Source of the DNA: Panagrolaimus kolymaensis
Taxonomy: Eukaryota > Nematoda > Chromadorea > Rhabditida > Panagrolaimidae
Direction of reading: 5' to 3'
Length of the DNA: 64,000 nucleotides
Assembly (NCBI GenBank): GCA_028622995.1
Contig: JAJQJQ010000012.1
Span: 4,278,001-4,342,000 of the forward strand
Numbering within the stretch: position 1 is the stretch's first letter; each line of letters begins with the position of its first letter. Shown here piece after piece: positions 26,293 through 39,021 of this stretch. The position numbers and the translations under genes are program-made. The notes under the pieces are model-generated. The model made no database searches and had not been told where the DNA came from. It was given only the letters and a program-made list of their open reading frames with translations.

Positions 26293-27842
26293 CAAAAAAG
26301 AGCAATAAATTAACAAACTTACTAGTAAAAAAAGAAAGAGAGGATTGATTAGTTTGACCAAAGAGCAGATCAAGCTTTTGAGCGTTTAGTCAGTTGAATG
26401 CCAAAGAAAGGAGACGCAGCTTCGAATAACAAATAAAAGCGAGCAAGGATGAGAGTCGTCGTCGCGCGCGCGATGAGAACCAAAAAATGCACGCTTCCTT
26501 GAAAAAATTCAATCAAATCCAATCAGCAGCAGCAATAAAAAAAAATCAGAGTCAATTTGTCAGTAATAATTATTTTTGTTTTTGAAAATCTTCGAGGTCT
26601 TTAAAATTTTTTCAAATTATGCAAATATTCTTTTTACTTTCCTATAAATCTTTGAAGTAAATTTACGCATGTTTTTCTTGAAACTTTTGGTGAAACTAAT
26701 TTCTCATGGCTGTCGTCTTTTGGCTTTCTCCCAAATAAGCAATATTATGTTATCAAAGATTTGTCAAATATGTTATGCATTTTACTCTTTATTCCATAGC
26801 TTCTTCTTGAATGTTTCTAAAAAGGTTTTTCTTCGTTATTACATATGTGTTTCATATAAATTAGACATACTCTTTGCTTTCAACTATCTATGAGCATATG
26901 ATTTTTTTTAAACCAAAATTATGATTGATTGCGCTACACTACGTATCTTTTGCCTATCTATAATATTTTTTTGTTATGACGAAGGAAGAGGACAACGAAC
27001 AACTTCATTACCATTTATTTTTTTACACACAAATTTTTGCAATTTTTTAATGTTTTTGTTTATTAACCGCTTTAACATTTTCATTACTCACCCACAAAAT
27101 GATGGAATGGCAAGGGAGATGAGATAAAAAACCTTGACAAAGAAAAGGCCGTAATTTTTTTCTCAAACATACAAACATATGGAGGTTATGCAATGAGAAT
27201 TTTTTGTAGCACACTTGCATTAAAAAAAGGTTATCAAAAGGGTCTGGTCAACGAACAAACTACACCACGTTCTTCCTTCATTTTTTATTCTCATTTTCCG
27301 ACTCGAGCGAGCTACGAAGCTTAGAAAGAGGAACAAAAAGCATCTCTCATTTTTTTGTTCGCTGCTGTTGTTGTTGCTAATGCAAGCCACGTTTTTTTTG
27401 TTACTCAAAGGAGGAGCTTCGAAGAAAAAGTCGATATTTAAAAAAGTTATTCAAACTTTTTTTTAATGATTTCAAACTTTTAAACTTTGTTTTCTTCATA
27501 AATTAGGACTCGTGTATTTTTTTGTTGATTTGCAATTTGTACCAGTTAGTCTTAGTCTTAACTTAACTTGAGCGTTCGTCCAGTTTTGCACCTTCATTTT
27601 ATAATTTTTTACATGCGCAATTTCTCTTTTTTTGGATTAAATCGATCTCTTTTTTTTCTTTGACCCTTTTTGTGGAGAAATAAAAAACATCAATTCTGAT
27701 TATTTTTGGTTTGTGCTGCGATGTATTTTTCTTTATTCGCTATTTTACGTGATCCATTTAAATTTTTTTTGGAATACGTTATATTTTTCTGAGTTTTTTT
27801 ATTCGATTTAAAAATCGGATTTTTTAGACTGTGATTAAAACA
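26293..27842. other. Intergenic region between two divergent genes
   Basis: Separates the most upstream first exon of the coiled-coil gene from the palmitoyltransferase gene. A short CG-rich patch at about 26455-26475 (gtcgtcgcgcgcgcgatg) stands out against the AT-rich background and may mark the upstream promoter. Open frames here are AT-rich and unconvincing. Confidence 0.45.
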
Positions 27843-30734
27843 ATGGTGCAAAAAGTTCCAAAAGTAATAACACCGCCATTTCCATTGGATGGAAGATATC
27901 CATCAACAATCGAGCGATATTCCCTTAACCTTTATGTAAGTTATTTTTATATTTCAGCTATAGGGCTTTAAAAAAATCTAATTGCGAGGAATTCTTTGAA
28001 ACGTTACAAAATTCAAAAAATGATAATGAGATTAAGGATACGAAACACATGTGCATAAAAAACATTTCTCTTATCCGTTGGGCCAACATGGCCATATCGG
28101 AAGTTTCAATATATGGCTAAATTTTTAAGAAATTGCTAAAGCATAAAAGAATTGTGATATTTATTTTGTTTTACAGAATGGAATGTACAATCGGTTATTT
28201 CCTGTTCGTCCTTGGCTTTTTACAACATCCGTTGGAGCATCATATGCATTTTTCTCATCCAAATCTGCAACATGGGCATTATCAACTCTTCCAAATCCAT
28301 TCCCGGATTCAAAGATTTTTCAAATCACGCGAATTTCCCTTTTATCTTTACTCACAGCTTATACGCCTGTTTTTATCCTTCGTCAATTTTTAAAGCGGTT
28401 TATTTTTTCTTACAAAGGATTTTTATTTGAAAAAAAGCCATCATTGACTACAAAAATTTGGGCGGTAAGTTATGTTTTTTAGAATGAATGAAAAAGAGAA
28501 AGAAAAATAAATTCACTACTACGGATGTTGTTTTTAACTTTCTTTTTTTGTTATCAGTTTATACTTTGTCCTTTCTGATAAGAGTTGTTATAATAAGCCT
28601 TTATTTTAAGGTGCTTCGGAATTTGCTTGTCCGGAATCCAAAACTTAATTCATGTGATCGCTTACTTCCAGCATTGCCAATTCCGGCTTTAAATGAAACC
28701 GTGAATCGTTATCTTGAATCCATTGAGCCGTTAGTTGATGCAGCAGAATACCAAAGCATTTGTAAACTTGCAAACGATTTCCTTAAAAATGAAGGACCCA
28801 AACTTCAATTGTACATTCATATTTGGGGACTTTTTAATAATAATTATGTTACACCATTTTGGGAAAAATATGCATATTGGATGAATCGTGAAGGCCTCAT
28901 GATTACAAGCAGCGTGGCTCATGTTGATTTATTCAAAGATGCACCAGCAAATCAAGCCGTTCGAGCTGCACATATTATTTATATTGAAGCTTTAAGCATG
29001 TTAGCTATGTACAAACAACAACTCAAACCATTGGCTGATGGATTAGTTTGTTCACAACATTATCATCGAGTAGGTCATGGCATAGTCAATGTGAATGTTT
29101 AAAAATTTCATCTCGATTTTAGATGTATGCTGGAACTCGCATTCCTAAAGAAGACATTGATTGCCTTGAAAGTCGTCACTTATCCAAACATGTCGTTGTT
29201 TATTCCAAAGGTTGTTTTTACAAAGTTGAAATCTTTGATGAAAATAATCGACTTTATTCAACCGAACAACTTTCAGAGTTTGTTTCATTGCTTTAAATAA
29301 TTATCTTTAGAAATTCCCATGTTTTAGAGTCCTAACTGAAATCTTAGTTCGTAAAGACATTCCAAAACCTGGCGAAGAAAAATTAGCTGCTCTTACATTT
29401 GATCAAAGAGCAATGTGGTGTAAAAATCGTAAAAGATTTTTCCTTGAAAATGTCACAAATAAAAAAGCCCTTGAATTAATTGAAACTTCAATGGTTTTTA
29501 TAATTTTGGATGAAGAAGATTCATGGGATTATGAACCACAAAAACCTGAATTGCTCGATAATTTTATGAAATCCATACTCACTGGAGATGGAAAAAATCG
29601 ATGGGTTGATAAAACTCTTAATTATACTATTGCTAAAAATGGAAGAGCAGGTGGGACAACTGAACATTCCATTGCAGATGGAGCTGAATTTGATCATATT
29701 ATGGAAAATTTTGTTGCCATGGATATCAATTTTCTCAAATATCCAGAAATTGTTGTGGATATTGATAAACTTGAAAGTTGTCCAATTGAAAAAGGTGCAA
29801 AAAAGGCACAAAAACTTGAATTTGAAATTACTGAACCTATGATAGCTGAAATTAATCGATGTTATGAAGAACATCAACCTAAAATGAATGATGTTGATTT
29901 TGCTGCAACAGTATTTAGAGATTTTGGAAAAGGTTTAATTAAAAAAGGAAAATGTTCTCCTGATGCTTTTGTACAAATGGCTATCCAATTAGCTAATTAT
30001 AAGGTGAGGTTTTAGAGCTTCAATGATTGCAAAAATAGTCCAGCATTTGCTTACAATTACAAATATAGTTAACAACTTTTCCAATTAATTGCAATAATAT
30101 TTTAGGATCAAGGAAAATTTTCTCTCACATATGAAAGTGCATCAGCTCGATTTTATGCCAATTCTCGAACTGAAACTTTGAGATCAGTTTCCAAAGATTC
30201 ATGTGAATTTGTTAAAGCCATGCTTGATGAATCTTCCAATGTAAACTTCACCACATTAAATATCTTCTTTTAAAATACTCATTTTGCTTGTAGGATAAAG
30301 AACGACTTGCACTTCTTCGAAAAGCATGTGATTCTCATGGTTATCGTAATCGGGAATGCATGGTTGGAAAAGGAGTTGATCGCCATCTTTTTGCCCTTTA
30401 TGTTATTTCACGCGGATCAAATACTTCGAGTCCATTCCTCGATCATTACATTTCTCAACAATGGCTTCTTTCCACAAGTCAACCTCCAACTTTGACAAAC
30501 CAAATTGATGAAGATGCAAATATTGATCATTCTTGGATTGGCGCATGCTTTGCCGCAGTCTCTAAAGATGGTTATGGAATTTGTTATCGATTTGCAGGAA
30601 ATCATTCTATTGGAGCTCATATTACTAGCTATCATTCAAGCTCTCTCACTGATTCTCATCGATTCCAAAAACATTTGATTGAAGCTTTTCATTCCATTGC
30701 AAAACTTTTTGAAACTGAAGGGGTTACTTTTTGA
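27843..30734 (+). CDS. Carnitine O-palmitoyltransferase 1-like enzyme
   Basis: Exons 27843-27935, 28177-28464, 28611-29069, 29123-29277, 29328-30003, 30106-30240 and 30294-30734 give 748 residues, close to CPT1. It should transfer long-chain acyl groups from CoA to carnitine at the mitochondrial outer membrane for beta-oxidation. Visible marks are an N-terminal region with hydrophobic segments (residues about 45-100), the motif CDRLLPALPIPAL at the catalytic-domain start, EEKLAALT, the catalytic His in TEHSIADG, the GKGVDRHLFALY segment and the C-terminal LSTSQPPT, DGYGICYRF and SYHSSSLTDSHRF. The active-site motif is EHSIADG where CPT1 usually has EHSWADAP. The start follows a TTTTTTAG acceptor by 15 bases, typical of trans-splicing; AATAAA lies at 30847. 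Confidence 0.9.
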
Positions 30735-31298
30735 TTTGGGATTTTTTTTACATTTGCACATTTTTCCATTTTGTATATTTTATTATTAACTTTTCATTAT
30801 TTTTCATATATTTTGTTTACGAAATATGGGTGTGTCTTTAAGTTTAAATAAAACAAATTTGAAATTTTTACTCGAAATATTCCATGATTGATAATTTTTA
30901 CATGGTTTAAAAATTTGAGCTTACATATGATTTGAATTCTATGTGAGCAAAAAAAAAATTATAAATTCTTATTTCTGCGGGCTTTAACAAAATCGATATG
31001 TCCTTGATGCCCTCAAAAGTCATTTGCATCGCGTATTTTTATTTATTTATTTTTCCACTGCAGTAAACTTTTTATTAAAGTTTGTATGTATAAAAAAATA
31101 ATATCTTAAAAGAAATTTAACCAGCCATTCAGGTGGCATTATTGACAAAACAAAAATTATTGGTTGACAAATCAGTTATTCAATAGTACCAAAAAATTTG
31201 TACAGATTATAAAGAAGGAAACGTTTTTTTGTTGTCAAATTGATTAATTGCTTTTTGCATATTTTAGTTATTCATAATTTCAAGTCAAGTTAAATCAA
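30735..31298. other. Intergenic, 3' UTR and spacer
   Basis: Holds the polyadenylation signal of the palmitoyltransferase gene (AATAAA at 30847) and otherwise AT-rich DNA with no recognised element. Confidence 0.5.
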
Positions 31299-32503
31299 AT
31301 GAGTTCGGTTAATGGAAAATTTGTAGGTTTGAATATTTTTTATTTTAAGTTAACGCGATTTTTAGGTAAACGAATGTAATATTTCGATGAAATGGATTAT
31401 AAAAAAAGAAGAATTTACTTCCCCAAAAAAACTGTGGTATTTGAAAAGCCGAGGCAATAAAACTAGAATTCCTGGTATATATTACTATCTTAAAATGTAT
31501 CCCAATGGCGCATATCTGGAGGTGGTCAACAAGTTCGGTTACATTTTTTTCTAATCATGATGTACAAAACGATTATTAATATTGATATAAAAACATTTGT
31601 TCATTCCGCTTCAAAAAAAATTGAAAAAATTTATATGTTAGAAGAAAATTGCGATTATAAATCATGCGAATGGGGAGAAATGTTGTGTATGCGAGATTAA
31701 CTTTTTAATCCTGAACAAAATTTTTTTGTTAGCGATAAAATTACCATCGATTTACAAGCAACTCTTACAGTGAGGGATATGATAATTGAAAGCCCTATAG
31801 TTGGCGGCAGCTCAACTTTATCTAAGCTATTATGGGAAATGGATAATAAAGATATTAGCATTTTTGTAAAAGAGCAGGAGTTTAAGGTAATTACTTTTTT
31901 TTAATATGATGCTAATGAAATTTCTAAGCATTAAAAATCTCAAATCTCAAAAACTTTCGCTATTCCCAACTCTTACTACATATAAATTTTAGATTCATAA
32001 ATTAGTTTTGATAGCAAGATCTTCAGTTTTTCAAGCAATGTTTAATTCAGGAGCGAAAGAAGCAATAGAAAATAAAATCACAATTATTGATTTTCCTGCT
32101 GAAACTATCAAACTTGCTATCGATTATTGTTATGATAAAGATGTGAAATCTCTCATTACAGCTTTAAATGCTTGTGACCTCCTTCATTTTGCTGATAAAT
32201 ATGATATAAAGGATTTAAAGGTAAAAAATTTCAAAAATATTTATAACTCAAAAGAAACATCGTTTTTTTTAGTTTATAGTTGAGATGTACTTTATAGAAA
32301 ACTTATCAGAATTAAATGTTTGCGAATTTGCAAACATGTCTTTTACATCTGATGCAAAAGAACTTCGTGAATTTTGCATTTGCTTTTTATCAAAAATTTC
32401 TAATTCCCAAACTCACCTTTCTGGAATTCGTAAATTAAATCCATTAATTCTGGAGGAAGTTGCTCGTCGCTCTTTTCACCCTGTTGATGAAATGGGAGAT
32501 TGA
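31299..32503 (+). pseudogene. MATH-BTB (SPOP-like) gene with a broken MATH domain
   Basis: Recognisable exons are 31299-31322, 31366-31886, 31993-32220 and 32273-32503. The text matches a MATH domain (MKWIIKKEEF, later CDYKSCEWGEMLCMRD and NPEQNFFVSDKITIDL) followed by a BTB domain (FKIHKLVLIARSSVFQAMF, NACDLLHFADKYDIKDLK) and a 3-box-like tail. The MATH part is broken twice: the frame stops at 31552-31554 after a run of seven T and homology resumes in another frame, and a TAA stands at 31698-31700 inside the conserved RDxLFNPEQ segment. The BTB exons are intact. Nematodes have many MATH-BTB (bath) genes acting as CUL3 substrate adaptors. Recent decay is the simplest reading; a BTB-only product from a downstream start remains possible. 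Confidence 0.7.
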
Positions 32504-32988
32504 AAAAAAAACCAAGTAATCCAACATATAAAAGTTCTAAAAAAGCGAAAAGAATTTTTAGGGTGATTTATCCTTTTAGTAGTGTTCGTTTAATAAAAAT
32601 AATATTTTATTAGTGACTTTGTAAATAAAATTGCTGATTTGAAAATTGAAATAATATTGTACTGCCAACAAGATTAAATGCATCAATCAGATAAAAAGAA
32701 AGCACCATTAATTTTGCATTAATTTTTTTTTATTATTCAATCCTTCTTTTACAAAGTGCTGCCTTTTTGGGATACTTCTTTCGATTGAAAACTTTTATAA
32801 AGTTAAACCTTTGAATAAAATAAAATTTCTGCACATTTTTTTAGCCACAAAGATCATTGATACTTTTTTTTTCAATGAAAACCCAAAAAATTTGGTCATC
32901 AATAATTTGATAAGAGAGCCTTTTTTGGAAACAAAAAAATTTTATTATGACAAAACAAATTTAAGTAATTTATTTTTTTGTTTTTTCT
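32504..32988. other. Intergenic spacer upstream of the sugar porter
   Basis: AT-rich. A plus-strand frame at 32811-33053 overlaps the porter start in another frame and shows no motif. No other element recognised. Confidence 0.4.
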
Positions 32989-34539
32989 ATGTTTTGTCTT
33001 TCAAACACAGCCAAACTTACATTAATTTCTTTCATCCTTTCATTTTCATGTAATTTTCAAAATGGATTTTCATCAACTTATCTCAATACGCCCGTTGATG
33101 AATTTAAAATTTTTCTTAATATTTCTTTAGAAAAAAGAGATATTACTATTACGGAATCCACTTATAATTGGATATGGAATTTAATTGCAAATATATGGTT
33201 TGCTGGATTTTTAGCTGGAACTTTTGTTAGGTTTGTTAAAAATGAAACAATTTTTGACACAAAAAAAAGATTAGAAAAAATGTTTAAATTTTAGTCCTCC
33301 AATGAATGAAAAATTTGGACGTAAAATAACTTTCATTTTGATGAACATTGTAAGCCTTGGCGCATCAATCCTTCGATTTTTAGCAATAATATTTTATTCA
33401 CCTGAAATGTTATTTATTGGAAGATTTTTAGCATCTTTTGCAACATCAATAACTTTTCAATGTTTAATTCTTTGCCTTCAAGAATGTTCACCAACAAAAC
33501 TTCGAGGAGCTATGAGTTTCACTTCAGAAATAAGTTATTCGTTCATGTCTTTGGTTGGAACATTTTTGGGAATGAATTTTATTTTTGGTTATGATTTACG
33601 ATTGCTTCTTGGATTCGCAATTATTCCTTCAACTTTAGCAATTGTAGCGCTAATTCCAATGCCTGAAACACCAAAATTTTTATTTATTGCTAGAAAAAAT
33701 GTTGAAGCAGCAGAAAATTCAATTCGATTTTATCATGGAGCTTCCGTTGATACAAAGCCTGTCTTACAAGAATTGCTTCTGGAATCACAGCAAGATTCCG
33801 AAGCTTCGACAAGCATTAAAGAAGTTTTCAAAACTCCACATCTTCGAAAAGCATTGTTTTTGAGTGTATTAGTAACACAAAATTCTGTTGCACAAATGTC
33901 ACTTCAAATTTCATCCACCATGTTTTTGGAAGACATCAATGTTGAACCCACTCTTGCGCAATGGACTTCAACCATAATGGCATTAGTTTATTTTATTGGA
34001 ACAATTCTTGGTTTTACGATTATTGAAAAAGTTGGGCGAAGAACAATGTTTTTAACTTTTGCATCAGTGAATGCAATTTGTGTTTCACTTTATGTAATTT
34101 TTGCCGCTTTACAACCTCAAATTGATTTTTTAAAATATGGATGTGTGATAAGTTTTATTATTTATGATTTTGCTTATGGGTTAGTTTATTTTCGCCATTC
34201 GTAACCAACCTAATATTTTTCTCGAAAGCAATGAATCGTTTTTTAAGTGTTGGAGTTGGTCCAATTTCATGGTTTTTCTGTTCAGAATTAGTTCCTCAAA
34301 GACATCGTTCCATTGTTCAATCCCTTTGCTTTGCAATCAACACAATAATGATTGTTATTGCAACATTTACGGTGCTACCATTATTTTATGCAATTAAAGC
34401 TTATGCTTTTCTAATTTTATATGTTATTCCATCATTGATTTGCCTATTTATTTTATACAAATATCTTCCAGAAACAAAAGGAAGAGAAATACATGAAATT
34501 GTTAACGAACTTAAAGGCCAACAAATAAATAAAAAGTAA
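32989..34539 (+). CDS. MFS sugar porter (GLUT-like)
   Basis: Exons 32989-33230, 33295-34179 and 34248-34539 give 472 residues with about twelve membrane segments. Family marks are the NEKFGRK loop after TM2, the AGxx..GRF region near TM4 (FIGRFLASF), PETPKFL at the end of TM6, the EKVGRRTMF loop after TM8, GPISWFFCSEL near TM10 and the C-terminal LPETKGRE. These are signatures of the sugar porter branch of the major facilitator superfamily, which moves hexoses or related polyols across the plasma membrane. The exact substrate is not deducible; the QLS motif of fructose/glucose selectivity in TM7 is not seen. The MFCLSNTAKLTLIS start directly precedes TM1. The stop is 89 bases from the stop of the convergent catalase gene. 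Confidence 0.88.
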
Positions 34540-34628
34540 TTTATTAACATAGAAAAATATTTTACATGACATCAATAAAAATAAATTTACAATACAAAAA
34601 GTTAAAAAAAAAACATGTAATAATCATA

Positions 34629-36332
34629 TTAAGCTTTACCATCAGCTTCAATAGCACCAGCAGCTTTTGCCATACGTTCTTTTTTGACAAGTTCAAGTTT
34701 GGCTTCGACGGTTGATTGGAAAACAGGATGAACTTTTCCAAAAAGTTTGAGACATCGTTCTTGAATTTGAGGATAACAATCAATAAGATTATCAGCAATA
34801 TTTTCACACATTTGTTGACGAGATGATTCATCCAAAGCTTTTGACCAAAACATTTGAGGTTGAGTAAAGTTGTCGTCATCTTGATCATCGTGGCGGTCAA
34901 CATCATCAGCAATAGGATATGAATGATCTTTGCGTCCATTTTCAGTTACTTCAGGACCATTGAAGCTATTTGGATAATAATTTGGACCTTTTGAGTGAAC
35001 GAGATAACACATGTTTCCATCACGAATGTAATTATAAGTATGAGCAGGACATTCGCGTGGAATATTGATTGGAAGCTGACTATAATTTGGGCCCATACGA
35101 TGATAGTGAGTATCAATATAAGAGAATAAACGAGCTTGAAGCATTTTATCAGGAGAGACATCAATACCAGGAATTAAATGAGCAGGAGAAAATGCAACTT
35201 GTTCAGTTTCAGCAAAATAATTTTTGACATTTCGATCCAAGGTTATACGACCAACAGGCATAAGAGGAAAATCACCATGAGGCCAAACTTTGGTAAGATC
35301 AAAAGGATTCCATTTGAAAACAGCAGCTTGTTCAAAGGTCATAACTTGAATAAACATGTCCCAGCTTGGATAATCACCATTTTCAATAGCATTAAAAAGA
35401 TCACGTTGAGCCCAATCAGGATCTCTGGCGCTGATATCGGAAACTTCTTGACGTGTAAAGCAATCGATTCCTTGACGAGTCTAAAAATGAAACAAATTTA
35501 AATCGTTCAGGAAAAAAATATGTTTACCTTTAGATGGAACTTTACATAAACAGCTTTGCCTTCATCATTAACCATCTTGAAAGTATGAGAGCCATAGCCA
35601 TTCATATGGCGATAACCCTTTGGAGTACCACGAGGACCTAAAAACCTTAATTATTTATGAACCATGGAAAATAAATCTTACCCCATAACCACATTACTTG
35701 ATGAATCGATTCTTCTCGAAGACTCCAAAAGTCCCATTGAGGATTTGCTTCACGAAGATTTGTAACAGGATGAGGTTTTTGTGTACGAATAAATTGCGAA
35801 AACATCATTGGATCACGAACAAAGAAGATAGGCGTGTTATTAGCAACCAAATCCCAATTTCCTTCTTCGGTATAAAATTTCATAGAAAATCCACGAAGAT
35901 CTCTCATAACATCAGGATGACCAGGTTCAGCTTTGACCAAAGAAAATCGAACAAACATTGGAGTCTTCTTTCCAACTTCAGAGAAAAGTTTAGCTTTGCA
36001 ATATTTTGAGATGTCATGAGTGCATTCGAAATATCCATGAACTCCAGTACCTTTAGCATGAACAACACGAGGTGGAATTCTTTCACGATCAAAATGAGTG
36101 AGATCATCAAGAAGAGCAAGATCTTGCATAAGAAGAGGGCCTTTACGGCCAGCAGTCAACGAAGCAGTACGATTTGCAATTGGACAACCATTTGAAAGAG
36201 TCAAAGTATCAAGCTTCTAAAAAGTAAAAGATCTTTAAAAAGAAGGGTTTTAGAAGGAAAAAAACTTACTTGTTTTGTAGCTTTGTATTCGGCAAGTTGT
36301 GCATCACATTTATCAAAATTAGGGAAAGGCAT
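34629..36332 (-). CDS. Catalase
   Basis: Exons on the minus strand: 36332-36270, 36216-35682, 35637-35528 and 35480-34629, about 519 residues, the small-subunit catalase length. It breaks down hydrogen peroxide with haem. Seen are the active-site His in RVVHAKGTG, the distal Asn region [13 protein letters not shown], and the haem-ligand Tyr in [17 protein letters not shown]. Deviations from the usual text are [18 protein letters not shown], where most catalases have a GG/ES..SADT..DPRGF version, and IDTH for PDTH. The C-terminus ends ADGKA and is not a canonical PTS1 peroxisomal signal, so the protein may be cytosolic or use another route. A TTTTTTAG acceptor 16 bases before the ATG suggests trans-splicing. 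C. elegans ctl-1 to ctl-3 are the known relatives. Confidence 0.93.
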
Positions 36333-37236
36333 GTTTGAAAAAGATGTCCTAAAAAATAAAAGAAATATTATAAAATCTTCTATAAATCAGGCAAACTACG
36401 CGCAAAAATTCGCTAAAAATGAAAACACTTGCCACCTATTCAACTAGAATGAACCTCGAATAAACAACAATTCTGTTTACTTCTTTTTTTTATTTTATAC
36501 TAAAAAACAAAACAAAGTTTCAAAGATCTTTGAAGAAATAGTGCTCATTTTCCATTTTTTCTTTTTTCTCTCTCTTTCACGTTGCAGCAACAGCAGCGAG
36601 AGATGAAAAACTAACTCGCACATTCAAAGGCAACGATGGTTGTTGTTGTTTTCAAAAAAAAAGAACGCGATGCACAACTAACATGAATGATCTCTAGTCA
36701 TTTTTTTCGATGAGAATTACGAGAGCTTAAGAATTTTGAGTAAAACACAAAAAAAAACAACAAGTAAATAAATGGCCAAAACACTTGTATTCTTGACCTT
36801 TGCTTTCAAAAATGTTATAAGAAAAAGAAAGATTTGATAAAAGAGCATAATTAAATTTTGAACGGTAATGAATAAAATTATGTTCGAATTGAAAAGTTGT
36901 TCGAAAAAAGGCAAATAAAAATTTTTCTAAGACGCAAAAAAAATGAATAAAAAAGATTTGAAAGTGTCACGCGCTTTTTTTTTTCAATTGTGCCTTCTCC
37001 TATCACTCTTTCTACAGTATTATGGAAAACCAATTTTTAGGTACACAACAAGAAGCAGCTGATGCAAAACATCATTCAATTCTTTTCATTCCATTCATCG
37101 AAAATATATTTGCATAAACGAGCTTCAATTTTCAAATAACCTCTATAAAAGCTCAATTTCTTCTTCATTGAAGCTTTTATTCTTCAAACAAGTTCGGTTG
37201 GTCGATCGCTCTCCTGTTATCTCTTGGCTTCAAATT
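36333..37236. other. Shared upstream region of two divergent genes
   Basis: Lies between the catalase start and the start of the Thr-Ala repeat protein gene. It has the TATA box at 37145 and otherwise AT-rich DNA. Confidence 0.5.
37143..37151 (+). promoter_or_regulatory. Candidate TATA box
   Basis: The sequence ctataaaag matches a consensus TATA box and sits about 90 bases before the ATG of the Thr-Ala repeat gene, leaving room for a short leader. Most other genes here show no such element. Confidence 0.5.
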
Positions 37237-38721
37237 ATGGAACCTCATTCTGTTCAAAGTGGATATCATCATCGTGGCTCATTGGGATTGGTACCTTCCG
37301 AATATGCTTTCAACCATGAACAATCATCTCAAAGAATACCATCTCAAACATTGAGTCAATATCAATTTCCTGGTTTGAATTCATGGCGCACCGCAACATC
37401 AAATCCTGCTTATAATTATGTCAAAGGTGATGAAGTTCCTCGTCCAACTCAAGATGAACAAGTAATCAAAGGAAATGTAAGTTTACTTTCGCTTTCGTTA
37501 TAATTAAACGTTACTTCATCATCACGTTTCAGATCATCTCAATGAAATCATTCCGTGAACGTCTTTCAACTTATGATGATGGCTTCTATCAACCAGCAAT
37601 GATCAATGGAGCTCTTTACTTTGTTCATTCTGAAGGGAATACTCGCACTGCACGTGAAGCTGAATCTGCAACTAATTTGGTATGTTTTTGTTTTGATTCC
37701 TTTTAAATTATTAAAATTTTCCTTTCTTTTTTAGAATACCGCCAATGAAGCTCAATCTCTTCATACAGCACGTGAAAATGATTCCGATCTCCATACTGCT
37801 CGTCTTGCTCAATCACCTCATGTCAAAGCAAGCGTAACAGATGTCCGTTTAACACTCAATCAACTTCGTCGCTTATTGGGTCGTGAATTATTCCGTGATG
37901 TCATCAAGAAATACAAGAAAGAATTCAAGATTGGAAAAATGAGTGCTTCAGGAACTGATATTCATGAAGAAGAAGTTGTTACAGCAAAATGTAAGTTTAT
38001 TTTGGATTTTTTTTGTATGTAAAAACAGTCTTACAATATCCTTTTTTAGCTCCAACTGCTCAAAGTCCTCGAACTCTTCGTCGAAAATCTGCTGCTCGCT
38101 CACCTGCTGATGGTCAATTATCTTTGAAAACTGCACAATTTCAAAGCTCTCGTGATTATCCTGAATCCAATATCAGCACTGCAATTTCGCCATGTTCTCC
38201 TTCATTATCTTTGCGAACAGCTGAATCAATGACAAATATTCATCGTGATCGTCCTGAATCCAATGTTGGTACTGCAATTGAACCACTCTCATCTGAAGTT
38301 GGCACCGCGCATAGCTTTGGATCAGGCGCCTCAACTCCATCTAATCATAGTTCATGCTTTTCTACTTCAAATGTTGAAACTGCTCGTGAAATTACTGAAT
38401 CAACTCGTGCTCATTTAGAACAACAATCTGCTGTTGGCTTTCTTCAACCTGATCCACAACGTTCTGTCACAGAAATTCAAGGTCCTCATCATCGATTTGG
38501 TCAAACTCCTCAAAGCTTTGATGGTCGTGCTGCTTCAAGTGCTAAAAATCTTGGTAATGCTCCCACTCAAAGTCAACTTACACCTGCCGATACTTCAGTC
38601 AAAACAGCTGTAGAAAATTCAAGTAAAACCAATATCAAAACTGTAAGTTATAAACATTCTTTTCATTCATTCATTTTTTGTTTTTCAGGCTATCAGCAAT
38701 AGTTCAACAATGGCAATTTGA
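37237..38721 (+). CDS. Protein with a recurring x-T-A motif, function unknown
   Basis: Exons 37237-37476, 37533-37679, 37735-37990, 38050-38642 and 38689-38721 give 422 residues. The ATG at 37237 is the first in frame. The N-terminal 100 residues are Tyr/Gln/Ser-rich; a helical block (about 145-200) has VRLTLNQLRRLLGRELF and VIKKYKKEFKIGK. From residue 35 to the end a short motif recurs about thirteen times, roughly Asn/Ser/Asp, hydrophobic, any, Thr-Ala (WRTA, TRTARE, NLNTANE, SLHTARE, DLHTARL, LSLKTA, NISTAI, LSLRTAE, NVGTAIE, NVETARE, SVKTAVE, NIKTAI). No signal peptide or membrane segment. I recognise no family. A structural or sperm/cytoskeletal protein is imaginable but unproved. AATAAA lies at 38797. 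Confidence 0.8.
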
Positions 38722-39021
38722 AAATGGACTCGTAAACACAAGCTTCTCTTATTTTTTGTATTCTGTGTATGTATGTATGTAAAAATTTATTTGTGCAATA
38801 AAAGGATTCCTTAATTTTGTCTGGTTTATAACTTTTTGTTTTCTATTGAATTTCCATTTTTCCATGCCTTCTCTTCCTTACTCCAAAATATTTTCAAACA
38901 CGTTTTAACTTTATCACTTTCTTTTTATCAGCGTTGAAAAAGATTTCATTCCGGTCTTGCTTCCCGATCATTAGTTTACGGATGTTTGCAATCATTTGCT
39001 TTTTATCAAATCGGATTTCCA

